Shown: positions 16,423 to 24,883, counted from the first letter of the stretch. The stretch: 64,000 nt of DNA from VXYL01 sp965203685 (GCA_965203685.1 OZ241908.1:3162001-3226000); one strand, 5' to 3'. The notes: generated from the letters alone by a model not told the origin. Numbers and translations: made by a program.

Positions 16423-16722
16423 CTAACGCATCGGCGGGTCGCGACCGCGATCCAGAACCGATCCCAGCGGATCGTGGGCGAACAGCGTCTTCCAGACCCG
16501 TGGCGTGAGTTCGACGACGCGCGACGGCGGGTGTTCGCCGACCCGCTGCAGGACGTCCACCAGGTACGTGTACGCATCAACGCCGTGCAGGCGGCATGTC
16601 GCGAGCAGGCTCTGGACGACGCCGATGCGCTCGGCGCCCAGTTCCGCGCCGAACGCCGCTGCCCGCGACCCGGCACGCACCGTCCGCCGCCCCTGACGCG
16701 CGGGCCGCCTGCACGCGTCCAC
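16423..16722 (-). pseudogene. IS66-family transposase, C-terminal remnant
   Basis: The minus-strand frame contains GAELGAERIGVVQSLLATCR, then LHGVDAYTYLVDVLQRVGEHP and VVELTPRVWKTLFAHDPL. This is the hallmark C-terminal segment of IS66-type transposases (SLLATCRLxGVDPYxYLxDVLxR). The DDE core and N-terminal parts are absent, and the first ~24 residues of the frame do not fit. It is the tail of a decayed insertion sequence; no ends were identified. Confidence 0.8.
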
Positions 16723-16911
16723 CGCCGCTGGCGCAGATCCTCGAACACCGCGTCGGCAGATCCATCTGCGCGCCCACGCGTGGCGGTCCGTCGCGCCCCA
16801 GGCGGTCGGACCGCCACTCCCTCGTAGGGCGGCCCTCCGTCACTGACGGACGCCGCGGCAACCTCCCGCCGGGAAACGCCGCGGTTCCGCCGTCGTCCGA
16901 AACCGCCGCCG
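16723..16911. other. Intergenic; nothing recognised
   Basis: Short stretch between the IS66 remnant and gene I. It probably contains further decayed insertion-sequence DNA. Confidence 0.4.
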
Positions 16912-17193
16912 CTAGGGCGGCGCGTTCCGGCTCACCAGCACGCGCGCCGCGCCGTCCGCGACCAGCACGAACGGCCCGCACGCCGCGCATTCGCGCGCGC
17001 ACGCACAGCTCGGCCAGGCCAGTCCGCCCCAGCGCCGCCGCCCGTCGTCCGCCAGGACGTCGAGCAGCGCGGCACCGGGATCGGCACGGTCCGTCAGGAC
17101 CTGGCCGCCGCGGGCCTCGCGCGCGAAGCGCGCCGGATCCTCGACCACGGGCACGCCCAGGGTCGAAAACCCGACGTCGAGCGTCTCCGCCAT
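16912..17193 (-). CDS. Type-I cassette gene I: paralogue of gene B
   Basis: A 93-residue protein. MAETLDVGFSTLGVPVVEDPARFAREARGG aligns with the start of gene B, and WPSCACARECAACGP followed by FVLVADGAARVLVSRN aligns with its Cys-cluster and final strand. The conserved cysteines favour a metal-binding role. ATG 17193 follows GAGGAG (the TGAGGAGACCGACG segment). The TAG stop lies in the loop of GCCGCC-CTAGC-GGCGGC. It is the last minus-strand type-I gene before the plus-strand operons begin. Confidence 0.72.
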   Translation of the reverse strand: MAETLDVGFSTLGVPVVEDPARFAREARGGQVLTDRADPGAALLDVLADDGRRRWGGLAWPSCACARECAACGPFVLVADGAARVLVSRNAPP

Positions 17194-17291
17194 CGTCGGT
17201 CTCCTCAAAAGGTCAGGGTTTCCAGCGGCTGAGAGTGCCGCACAAGCGCGGTGTCCGCGCTACGCGGACACCGGTCAGCACGCCGACCCTA
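17194..17291 (-). promoter_or_regulatory. Type-I leader I
   Basis: Minus strand: TAGGGT (17286-17291) followed by CGGCGTGC, a perfect 10-bp hairpin GGTGTCCGCG/CGCGGACACC with a 3-base loop (17250-17272), then GCGGC-7-GCCGC (17225-17241), TGGAA, GAGGAG and ATG. The -10 is 92 nt from the ATG. Here the first hairpin is the stronger one. Confidence 0.72.
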
Positions 17292-17354
17292 CCGCAACCC
17301 CCGCCCTCCCGCACCCACCGGGCACCGTCCGCAACCTCGCCGGTCCGCCGCGCC

Positions 17355-17430
17355 GGGGCAAGGCGACCCGCGGACGGGCGCGGCGCTCAAGCGCGCCACG
17401 GCCTTGCCCCGCCCGCGCCGGACCGGCGCG
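17355..17430 (+). promoter_or_regulatory. Type-II structured leader 1
   Basis: A perfect 10-bp stem GGGGCAAGGC/GCCTTGCCCC (17355-17364 with 17401-17410) encloses CCCG-CGGA-CGGG and GGCGC-TCAA-GCGCC-like hairpins. A further CGCGCC-GGACC-GGCGCG hairpin follows. The stem ends 66 bases before the GTG at 17477. Six other plus-strand genes carry the same architecture. Confidence 0.7.
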
Positions 17431-17476
17431 AAGGGAGTCCCGACGCCCGGTCCACAACACATCCAAGGAGACGCCC

Positions 17477-18106
17477 GTGAACGCCGACACCTCCCGCACC
17501 CTGCGCCTGCGCCGCCTGCCCGACGGCCGCACGGCCGTCTTCGCCGTCCGCCAGCGGCACCGCAAGCTCCTGCACCTCGCCCCCGACCACGCCGCCGGCC
17601 TCGCCTGGACCGCCGCGGCGCTCGGCCTGCGCGTCACGGTCGCCGTGCCCCGCCACGGCCGCTCGCGCGCCAAGCGCCTGTTCAACGTGCGCCGCCTCGA
17701 CGAGGCCGCCGCCCACGCGCTCCGCGGCCGCCCGGCGCGCGCCGTGCACGTCGCCGTCCGCGCCCTCCCCGGGTCCGCCGTGCGCGACGACGACGCGGTG
17801 GTCCCGGTGCCCGCGGCGGCGCCCGAGATCGTGACCCGCCACATCGGCGACGCCGTCGCCCGCCATCTGGCGGACCTGTCCCGCGGGGTCGCCGTTCCGG
17901 CACGGCGCCGCGCGCGACGCCCGGATCCCGCCGCGCAGGCCCGCGCCCGGCGCATCGACGCGCTGGCCGACGCCCACGGCGTGCCCCGCGGCGATGCACA
18001 GCTCCTCGCCGGCTTCCTCGGGCCCGACGAGGACGACGACGCCCTCGTCGCCGAGCTCGAGGACTTGGCAGCCCGGAACTCCCGAGCCGCAGACGCCCGC
18101 GCGTAG
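17477..18106 (+). CDS. Hypothetical protein downstream of type-II leader 1
   Basis: A 209-residue protein that I do not recognise. The start (RTLRLRRLPDGRTAVFAVRQRHRKLLHLAPDHAAGLAWTAAALG) looks like alternating strands and a helix. Then comes VTVAVPRHGRSRAKRLFNVRRLD, an acidic/valine stretch and an Arg-rich middle (VPARRRARRPDPAAQARARR). The C-terminus GVPRGDAQLLAGFLGPDEDDDALVAELEDLAARN is acidic and helical. No signal peptide or membrane segment. GTG 17477 has AAGGAG six bases upstream. It is the first gene after the minus-strand type-I region and stands just before the ERF-exonuclease operon, so it may belong to the same DNA-processing set. Confidence 0.6.
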   Translation: MNADTSRTLRLRRLPDGRTAVFAVRQRHRKLLHLAPDHAAGLAWTAAALGLRVTVAVPRHGRSRAKRLFNVRRLDEAAAHALRGRPARAVHVAVRALPGSAVRDDDAVVPVPAAAPEIVTRHIGDAVARHLADLSRGVAVPARRRARRPDPAAQARARRIDALADAHGVPRGDAQLLAGFLGPDEDDDALVAELEDLAARNSRAADARA

Positions 18107-18142
18107 CGCGGCCGCAACCTGCGGCCCGACCGCCGCCCCGCC

Positions 18143-18222
18143 GCAAGGCGCACCCGCGACGCGGGCGCCGCGCCAAGGGCGCGACGGCCTTGCACCGGCA
18201 CGCCGGCGGACCGCCCGGGCGG
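18143..18222 (+). promoter_or_regulatory. Type-II structured leader 2
   Basis: Stem GCAAGGC/GCCTTGC (18143-18149 with 18187-18193) encloses hairpins CCCGC/GCGGG and CGCGCC/GGCGCG. A CCGG-CACG-CCGG hairpin and the palindrome CCGCCCGGGCGG follow. The stem ends 67 bases before the ERF gene's ATG. Confidence 0.7.
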
Positions 18223-18260
18223 CAACGGCTCCGCGCCGTTTGATCCAAGAGGAACCGCCC

Positions 18261-19130
18261 ATGAACGACCACGAACGCACCGCCCACCGGGCCAACGCCC
18301 TGGTGCCCGTCGACATCGACTCGAGGAGCCTCGAACGCCTCGACCCGCCGACGCCCGTCCCCGCCGACGCCGACGACCGCCCGCCCCTGCTGCGCGACCT
18401 CGCTGCCCGCATCGCGCAGGTCATGAAGGCCGTCCGCGGCCTCGCCCACGACGCCTGGAACACGCACTCCGAGTACAACTACGCGAGCGCCGACAAGTTC
18501 TACCAGGCGATGCAGCAGCCGCTCGCCGAGGCCGAACTCGTCGTCCGCTGCGACGAGGTCGACTGCCGCCTGTTCACGGTGCCGAACCGCGACGGTCGGC
18601 CCATGCTCCACGCGCGCTTCGTCTACGAGCTCGGTTTCGTGGGCTACCCCGGCACCGAGCGGCGCTCCCTCGTCCTGCAGGTCATCGGCCCGCAGTCCTT
18701 CCAGGCCGCCGAGACCTACGCAAGGAAGTACTGGCTGCGCGGCAAGTTCCTGGTGGCGACCGGCGAGACCGACGACGTCGACGCCGAACCCCGCTACGGC
18801 GCCGACAACCCCGCGCCGGTCCCGGAGGGACCGCCCGGCCGCGATCGCGCCGATGCGGCGACCGACACCCCGGCGCTGCCCGCCGCCGCGACCGACGGCG
18901 TGCCGGCCACGGACGACGTGCCCGACCTCGCCGCCAACCTGCCGGACGACTTCGCCTCCGAGCTCGACCGCCAGCGCCACCTGTACCGCGCGTTCGGCAC
19001 CGCCATGCAGGCCACCGAAGACCCCGCGGCGGTCATCGACGGCAACCGCGGCCTGTGGGGCGACATCCCCGAGACCGGCCGCGTCCAGCTCCTCAAGCAC
19101 TTCGACCTCGACCCGGAGGACGCGGCGTGA
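18261..19130 (+). CDS. ERF-family single-strand annealing protein
   Basis: A 289-residue protein. Residues ~45-170 match the ERF superfamily: IAQVMKAVRGLAHDAWNTHSEYNYAS, then a domain with FVYELGFVGY and finally a helix ETYARKYWLRGKFLVATGETDD, equivalent to the AYKYALLQTF.I motif of ERF proteins. The C-terminal third is acidic and Pro/Ala-rich with a final helical tail. ERF proteins anneal complementary single strands and support recombination or circularisation of incoming phage or plasmid DNA. The next gene, overlapping by four bases, encodes the matching exonuclease. The ATG follows AGAGGA by eight bases. A type-II leader precedes it. Confidence 0.85.
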   Translation: MNDHERTAHRANALVPVDIDSRSLERLDPPTPVPADADDRPPLLRDLAARIAQVMKAVRGLAHDAWNTHSEYNYASADKFYQAMQQPLAEAELVVRCDEVDCRLFTVPNRDGRPMLHARFVYELGFVGYPGTERRSLVLQVIGPQSFQAAETYARKYWLRGKFLVATGETDDVDAEPRYGADNPAPVPEGPPGRDRADAATDTPALPAAATDGVPATDDVPDLAANLPDDFASELDRQRHLYRAFGTAMQATEDPAAVIDGNRGLWGDIPETGRVQLLKHFDLDPEDAA

Positions 19131-20154
19131 ACGCCGTAGACGCCATGGCCGCCACGAACACCGCCGCCGCTGAGCCCACCGTCTTCGCCGACGTCGCCCA
19201 GAACACGCCCGACTGGCACGACTGGCGGCGCTTCCAGTGCACCGCCTCGGACGCCCCGATCGTCATGAACGCCGCGCCCGACTACTGGGAGACGCGGACC
19301 TGGAACGAGCTCCGCGAGCGCCGCCACGCCGAGGCCATGGGCGAGCCCGTCGACCCGGCCAAGATCTTCCTCGAGCGCGCCCACGGCGCCGGCCACGCGC
19401 TCGAGCCCTTCGCCCGCGACTGGTTCTCCGCCGAGACCGGCGCCCGTCTCGCCCCGGCCTGCGCCTCGCGCGTCGTCGCGGGCGTGCCGCTCGCAGCCAG
19501 CTTCGACGCCGTCGATCCGGCGCTACGCCTCCACGCCGAGGTGAAGACCGCCGCGGGTCCGAAGTCGCGCATCAACCGCCTCGTCGACGACCCCGCCGCC
19601 TTCGACGACCCGGTCTTCGACTACGTGCGCTGGCAGCTCGTCCACCACCACGCCGTGCTCGACGACGCCGCCGACTGGCACTTCCACGTCGTCGTCGCCG
19701 GACTGGACGCCGGCGGCAAGCGCGTCTTCGGCGCCGTCCCCGTCGACGCCGCCGAGCTGGCCGAACGCACCGCGGAGCTCGTCGAGCGCTGGCGGCGTTC
19801 CTCGACGGCGAGGACCAGGAGCGCCTCGACACCGCCTGGCGCGACGCCGCGCGGGACTGGCTCGCCGCGGACGACGACGCCAAGGCGGCGCGGAAGCGCC
19901 TGGACGACGCCAAGCGGCGCCTCGTGGCACTCGCCCAGGCGGACGACGACCCGCTGCACCTGCAGCAGGGGTTCGGGGTGAAGCTCTCCACCTACGCGCG
20001 CACCGACGTCCGCTGGAAGGACGTCGCGGCCAACTTCGGCCTCGACGAGGCTGAGATCCGCGACAGGGCGGGCAAGACCACGACGGTCACCACCGTCAAG
20101 CGCTCCGAGCGCACCGCCGCCGCGCCGAAGGCCGACGATTCCACGGGAAGCTGA
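19127..20154 (+). CDS. YqaJ/lambda-type exonuclease, frame shifted near 19792
   Basis: An alkaline-exonuclease (YqaJ) family enzyme that digests double-strand ends to make substrates for ERF annealing. The first frame gives NTPDWHDWRRFQCTASDAP, then ERAHGAGHALEPFARDWFSAETG and LAASFDAVDPALRLHAEVKTA (Asp and Glu-x-Lys of the nuclease site) and VRWQLVHHHAVL. After Trp at 19790-19792 this frame turns into low-complexity Arg/Ser/Thr, while the -1 frame continues a proper protein (AAFLDGEDQERLDTAWRDAA ... TTTVTTVKRSERTAA) to the stop at 20154. One missing G in TGGCGGCG would explain it: a sequencing error, a real mutation or, less likely, programmed -1 shifting. The GTG start behind GGAGGA overlaps the ERF stop (GTGA). 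Confidence 0.78.
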
Positions 20155-20156
20155 CC

Positions 20157-21140
20157 GTGCCCGTCGACATCCTCTCCGTCTCCGGCGGCAAGGACAGCAC
20201 CGCCATGTACCTGCTCGGCGTCGCGCGCGGGCGGCCGTTCCGCAGCATCTTCCTCGACACCGGCCACGAGCACCCGTGGACCCTCGACTACATCGCCGCA
20301 CTCCCGCAGCTCGCCGGCGGCCCGCCGATCGAGGAGTACCACGCGGACTTCGCGGACCAGTTCCCGACCAAGCGCAAGACGATCCGGGAGGAATGGCCGA
20401 GGAAGGGCGTGCCCGAGCGCATCGTCCGGCGCGCGCTCGAGCTCTGCCGGCCGACCGGCAACCGCTTCCTCGATCTGTGCATCCTGCGCGGCGGCTTCCC
20501 GTCCATGCGCGCCCGCTTCTGCACGGACCGCCTGAAGGTCCGCCCGGCCCACGAGCAGGTCGTTTACCCGATCCTGAAGAGCGGCCGGTCGGTGATCTCC
20601 TGGCAGGGCGTGCGCGCCGAGGAGTCCCCGTACCGCCGCGATCTCGTTCGCTGGCAGCGGATGCAGACGCCGCCCGGCACGTGCAAGTTCGCGCGACTCG
20701 TGACGTTCCGGCCGCTCCTCGACTGGACAGTGCGCGACGTCTGGCGGTGCCACCGTCGGCACGGCATCGAGCCGAACCCGCTCTACAAGCTCGGCGTCTC
20801 CCGCGTCGGCTGCATGCCGTGCGTCAACGCCCGCAAGCACGAGATCGCGATCATCGCCGAGCACTGGCCCGAGTACGTCGACATGCTCGAGGAGTGGGAG
20901 GCGATCGTCGGCCAGGTGTCCCGCACCGAGGGCCAGGCGACCTTCTTCCCCGCCAACCGCTTCGTGTCGAAGGCCGACGTCGAGGCGGGTCGCGGAACGT
21001 ACGGCGACTTCGGCATCCGCGCCACCGTCGAGTGGTCGAAAACCGCCCGCGGCGGGCGCGAGTACGACCTGATCCCGGTCACGGCGCTGGAGCGCCAGGA
21101 CCTCGCCACCTCCTGCAGCGAATGGGGCGCGTGCGAGTAG
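20157..21140 (+). CDS. PAPS-reductase-like PP-loop protein
   Basis: A 327-residue member of the adenine-nucleotide alpha hydrolase / PAPS reductase superfamily. The PP-loop LSVSGGKDSTAM is at residues 7-17, IFLDTGHEHPWTLDYI follows as in CysH-like proteins, and RARFCTDRLKVRP and GCMPCVNARKHE provide paired cysteines. Similar proteins occur in phages and in the DndC component of DNA phosphorothioation. Here no Dnd partner is visible, and the gene is the third of an ERF-exonuclease operon, so a role in DNA or nucleotide modification is inferred rather than sulfate assimilation. The GTG start lies two bases after the exonuclease stop, behind GGGAAG. Confidence 0.75.
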   Translation: MPVDILSVSGGKDSTAMYLLGVARGRPFRSIFLDTGHEHPWTLDYIAALPQLAGGPPIEEYHADFADQFPTKRKTIREEWPRKGVPERIVRRALELCRPTGNRFLDLCILRGGFPSMRARFCTDRLKVRPAHEQVVYPILKSGRSVISWQGVRAEESPYRRDLVRWQRMQTPPGTCKFARLVTFRPLLDWTVRDVWRCHRRHGIEPNPLYKLGVSRVGCMPCVNARKHEIAIIAEHWPEYVDMLEEWEAIVGQVSRTEGQATFFPANRFVSKADVEAGRGTYGDFGIRATVEWSKTARGGREYDLIPVTALERQDLATSCSEWGACE

Positions 21141-21217
21141 GCGCGCCTCGGCAACGACGCGTCCGCGCGGCAAGCGGCGCGTTCATCGGCAACCACCACC
21201 ACGACCAGGGAGCCACC

Positions 21218-21814
21218 ATGAAATACACCGTCCAGTGCGGCTTCGCCGACTACAACGCCAACACGGTCACCGTCGAGGCCGACAACGTCGACGAGGCCTG
21301 CGAGCGCGCCATCGCCGCGACCGACCTCGGCGACGGCTGGAAGCGCATCGACGACGCGGGACCCACGTTCGTCGACGCCGTGGCCCGTTCGGCGGACGAC
21401 GCCTGGGACGAGCAGGGCGCCTGCGACGTCCCCGCCGCGCACCGCCACGGCGCGGAGCACCACGACCGCGGCTACGACGACGCGCTGGCCGACGTCGCCG
21501 CGGCACTCGGCCAGACCGCCGTCGCCCAAGCTCTCGCAGCCCGGCGGGCACCGGCGCACCCCGCGCCGGTCCGCCACGTCTGCGGCATCTGCGGCAGCCA
21601 CGACGTCCGCCGCGACGCCTGGGCGCGTTGGAACGCCGATGCCCAGACCTGGGACGTCGACGCCGTCCACGACCACGCGCGCTGCGAGAACTGCGACGCC
21701 GACGTCCACCTCGTCGAGGTCCCGCTGCCGACGCCCGCGCGCATAGCCCGCGCCCTCGAGCGGCTGGAGCGCCGCGAAGGCGTCTGGGCCGACCTGCCGC
21801 CGACGGACGGCTAG
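21218..21814 (+). CDS. Zinc-ribbon-containing hypothetical protein
   Basis: A 198-residue protein. The N-terminus MKYTVQCGFADYNANTVTVEAD resembles a small beta-alpha domain. The middle is Asp/Ala/His-rich (RHGAEHHDRGYDDALADVAAAL). Residues ~124-165 contain CGICGSHDVRRDAW and CENCDADVHLVEV, a two-CxxC zinc ribbon. No catalytic signature. GGGAG precedes the ATG. It lies 77 bases after the PP-loop gene in the same operon and may be a nucleic-acid-binding accessory protein; that is inference. Confidence 0.62.
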   Translation: MKYTVQCGFADYNANTVTVEADNVDEACERAIAATDLGDGWKRIDDAGPTFVDAVARSADDAWDEQGACDVPAAHRHGAEHHDRGYDDALADVAAALGQTAVAQALAARRAPAHPAPVRHVCGICGSHDVRRDAWARWNADAQTWDVDAVHDHARCENCDADVHLVEVPLPTPARIARALERLERREGVWADLPPTDG

Positions 21815-21816
21815 GC

Positions 21817-22068
21817 ATGCCCCGCCGCCTCTCGATGCGCCGTCGCCAGGCCGAGCTCTGGCAACCCGGCGACCTCCCCGCCACGCACGCCCGCTGCCCG
21901 GAGTGCCTCGGCCTGTACGCGCTCCGCCACGGCTGCCGCTGGTGCGCGTCCGGCGGCCACGCCCGCGCCCAGGCGTCCGCGTTCAAGATCCAGTGCGCGG
22001 CCGCGCAGTACCCGTACCCGCGCCCGCAGCCGCACTTCCGCGCCGACGGCACCGTCGCCATCGGCTGA
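21817..22068 (+). CDS. Small CxxC zinc-binding protein
   Basis: An 83-residue basic protein with CPECLGLYALRHGCRWCASGG, that is CxxC-x9-CxxC, a compact zinc-finger pattern, and a Tyr/Pro-rich tail (YPYPRPQPHF). It starts two bases after the stop of the preceding zinc-ribbon gene, so it is probably translationally coupled. Function unknown. Confidence 0.6.
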   Translation: MPRRLSMRRRQAELWQPGDLPATHARCPECLGLYALRHGCRWCASGGHARAQASAFKIQCAAAQYPYPRPQPHFRADGTVAIG

Positions 22069-22120
22069 CACGACGACAAGCGAACGGCCCGCCCAGAGCC
22101 TCGCGGCGCGGTCCCGTGCC

Positions 22121-22209
22121 GCGCAAGGCAACCGCCGCTTTCGCGGCGGGCTCGCGGCCCTTTGGGGCCGGAGCACCTTGCGCCGCCCGGTCCGCGCCGC
22201 CCGGCGGCG
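22121..22209 (+). promoter_or_regulatory. Type-II structured leader 3
   Basis: Stem GCGCAAGG/CCTTGCGC (22121-22128 with 22176-22183) encloses hairpins CCGCCGC-TTTC-GCGGCGG and GGCCC-TTTG-GGGCC. A CGCCGC/GCGGCG hairpin follows. The stem ends 62 bases before the ATG of the ParB-like gene. This copy shows the two inner hairpins most clearly. Confidence 0.75.
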
Positions 22210-22245
22210 ACCAGGCCCTTCGCTTCTACAAGGAAACCGCATCCC

Positions 22246-24486
22246 ATGAACGCACCCGTAACCGCAGCGGACCCGTCCACCGACGACGTCCGCCTCATCC
22301 CCGTCTCCGCCCTCGTCCCGGACGACGCCAACGTCCGCCCCGACGCCAACGGCGACCCCGCCCTGCGCGACGCCGACGACCAGCTCGCCGCCTCCATCGC
22401 CGCCCTCGGCCTGCTCGAGAACCTCGTGGTCGTGGCCCGCGACGACGGCCGCTACGGCGTCGCCGGGGGCGGTCGTCGCCTGCGCGCGCTGAACCGCCTC
22501 GTCAAGGACGAGCGCATCGGCGCCGACCACCCGGTGCCCTGCAAGGTCGTCGCCCGCGAGGACGCCGCCGAGTCGTCGCTGGCGGAGAACACGGTCCGCG
22601 TCGGCATGCACCCCGCCGACCAGGTCCGCGCCTACACGCGCCTCGTCGCCGAGGGCGCGACGGCCGCGCAGATCGCCACCCGCTTCGGCGTCTCCGAGCG
22701 CACCGTGCAGAAACGCCTGCGCCTCGGCGCCCTGCCGTCCGGCATCCTCGACGCCTACCGCGACGGCCGCATCAACACGGAGACGGCGGAGGCCTTCGCG
22801 ACCACCGCCGACACGGCCTTCCAGGAGACGCTCTTCGAGCAGCTCGAACGCGGCAACATGCTCTACGCCCGGAACGTCCGCTACGCCATCGGCGAGCGCC
22901 ACACCCGCTCCGACTCGCCGCTCGCGCTGTTCGTCGGCATCGAGGCCTACATGGCCGCCGGCGGGCGCACGGAGGATCCGCTGTTCATCGAGGACCGCGA
23001 CCGCGAGCACATCACGCTGCTCGACCCCGACGTTCTCGTGACCGTCGCCACCGAACGCCTCGAGGCGGCGGCCGCCGAGCACGCCGACGACTGGAAGTGG
23101 ACCGCCGCCGCCCTCGAGTACACGTGGGCCGACCAGCAGCTCCACATCGTCGCCTCGCCGTTCCGCCGCGGCCGTCCGACCGACGAGGAGCAGGCGACGT
23201 TCGACGAGTCGAACGGCATCCTCGAGGAACTCGACCGCGAGTTCAACTTCGGGGAGCCGGACGACGAGCGCATCCCGGAGCTCCACCGGCTCGTCGCCGA
23301 GCACACCGCCAAGGCCGCCGCCATCGAGGCCGCCGTCGAGGCCCGATCCGAGTACTCGAAGAACGTCCGCGCCCACGGCGGCGTCCTCGCCACCGTCTCC
23401 GGCGACGGCCGCCTGCAGATCCGCCGCGGGCTGATCCGCCGCGAGGACCAGGCGGCCTACCACGCCGCCGTCCGGCGCGAGCCCGACCCCGCGGACGGGC
23501 CCGACGGCGCATCCCCCGGCACCAGCGGCGCGGACGACGCGGACACGGAACGCGCCCCGCGCTACACCGACGCCCTGCGCCGCGACCTGCGCGTCATGCG
23601 CACGGCCGCCTTCCGCCAGACGCTCGCCCGCGACCCGGGAGCCGCCGCCGACATCCTCGCGTTCACGCTCGCGCGCAAGCTCCGCCTCGGCGGCGTCTCC
23701 GAGATCGGCTACGAGTCCTCCCCGTTGCGCTTCAACCTCGAGTACGAGGCGAACCACGTCTCCGACGGCCTGCGCGCCTCGCCGGTGATGGACGCCCTGC
23801 ACCCCGTGCCCGACGACGTCGACCTGTCCTGGGTCGCCGACAAGGACACCGCGGCCGGGTTCCGCGCGTTCCGGGCGCTGCCGGGCCACCACCGCGCCGC
23901 CGTGCTCGCCGCGTGCGTCGCGAACCTGACGTTCCACGCACTCGGCGACGACAAGGACGCCCCGGGCGCCCACGAGCAGCTCGTGCGCGACCTCGACGTC
24001 GACTTCCCCGCCGAGCTCGAGCGCGCGGGCGCGCTGCCGTTCGACAAGGACCTCGTCTGGATGCGCATGAACAAGGCGCTGATCCTCGGCGCAGCGGCGG
24101 ACGCGCTGGGCGAGGAGTGGGCCGACAAGCACCGCAACTTCAAGAAGCGGGATCTCGCCGAGGCCGCCGCGAACGCGTTCCGCCCGGACCCGTCGCGCGA
24201 CGACGAGGCCGACCGCGCCGCCGCACGCTGGCTGCCGCCGGGATTCCGGCCGCTGCCGGCGGACGGCGAGGGCACCGCGGACGGCGACGGCGCAGCGGAA
24301 GGTACCGGCCCCGCCGCGGACGGTTCGCCCGGCGCTGCCGCCGAGTCCGTAGCCGGGACCGCGCCCGATGCGCCGGCACCGACCGAGCCGGCCGTCGACG
24401 ACGGGTCCAACGCCGCCGATGCTGCGCCGCAAGGCGAGGCCGATGCGCCCGCGCCCGGCGGCCTGCCGGCTTTCCTGGACGACTGA
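22246..24486 (+). CDS. Large ParB/YubM-like protein
   Basis: A 746-residue protein. Residues ~15-120 form a ParB nuclease-like domain (LIPVSALVPDDANVRPD, AASIAALGLLENLVVV, VAGGGRRLRALNRLV with the GGxRR signature, SSLAENTVRVGMHPADQ). Residues ~140-165 hold a KorB/ParB helix-turn-helix (TAAQIATRFGVSERTVQKRLRLG). The rest is long, helical and ends in an acidic Ala/Gly/Pro tail. Large ParB-like proteins of this kind (e.g. YubM of F-like plasmids) are encoded in leading regions of conjugative plasmids, separate from the true ParB; their role is not settled. It has its own type-II leader and AAGGA before the ATG. Two ParB-type proteins in one element argues for different jobs. Confidence 0.85.
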   Translation: MNAPVTAADPSTDDVRLIPVSALVPDDANVRPDANGDPALRDADDQLAASIAALGLLENLVVVARDDGRYGVAGGGRRLRALNRLVKDERIGADHPVPCKVVAREDAAESSLAENTVRVGMHPADQVRAYTRLVAEGATAAQIATRFGVSERTVQKRLRLGALPSGILDAYRDGRINTETAEAFATTADTAFQETLFEQLERGNMLYARNVRYAIGERHTRSDSPLALFVGIEAYMAAGGRTEDPLFIEDRDREHITLLDPDVLVTVATERLEAAAAEHADDWKWTAAALEYTWADQQLHIVASPFRRGRPTDEEQATFDESNGILEELDREFNFGEPDDERIPELHRLVAEHTAKAAAIEAAVEARSEYSKNVRAHGGVLATVSGDGRLQIRRGLIRREDQAAYHAAVRREPDPADGPDGASPGTSGADDADTERAPRYTDALRRDLRVMRTAAFRQTLARDPGAAADILAFTLARKLRLGGVSEIGYESSPLRFNLEYEANHVSDGLRASPVMDALHPVPDDVDLSWVADKDTAAGFRAFRALPGHHRAAVLAACVANLTFHALGDDKDAPGAHEQLVRDLDVDFPAELERAGALPFDKDLVWMRMNKALILGAAADALGEEWADKHRNFKKRDLAEAAANAFRPDPSRDDEADRAAARWLPPGFRPLPADGEGTADGDGAAEGTGPAADGSPGAAAESVAGTAPDAPAPTEPAVDDGSNAADAAPQGEADAPAPGGLPAFLDD

Positions 24487-24883
24487 GGTCCGTCACTGAG
24501 ACCGGTCGAACACGCCGCCGGAGACCACGGACGGTCCCGGCGGCGCCTTCCCCCGGCGCACGGACGCGCCGGTTCCCGCGGACAGCCGGGGCGGCCAGGG
24601 ACGGCCCGCCCCGTCCGCACGGCCTACCGGCGTGCGACGACGCCCGGCTGCGCCGAGCCCCCGCGGCCAAGCCCGCGCCCAGGACCTTGACGCTAGGAGT
24701 CCCTCCCGCAATGCTCTGCGGGAAACCGAGGGAGCGAGCGAGACGACCGTGAACTTCCGCGTCTTCGGGCAGATCCCGCACACCCATCGCCTAGGGCAAC
24801 GGAATCCGCGAGCTTCCAAGACTCAGACGGACCTACGGTCCGGGAAACTGGAGAAAGCGAAAGGGAAGCGCCCCGCATAGGAC
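24487..24883. other. Intergenic; nothing firm recognised
   Basis: About 400 bp after the ParB-like gene. A small hairpin CCCGCA-ATGCTC-TGCGGG lies near 24708-24724 and may end the operon's transcript. The right part probably contains an older, decayed upstream portion of the fragment at 24884-24979. Confidence 0.4.

Noticed and set aside
21811..24432. 873-codon minus-strand frame opposite the ParB-like gene
   Set aside because: The plus strand has the ParB domain, ribosome binding site and leader; the opposite frame is Gly/Val/Arg-rich without motifs.
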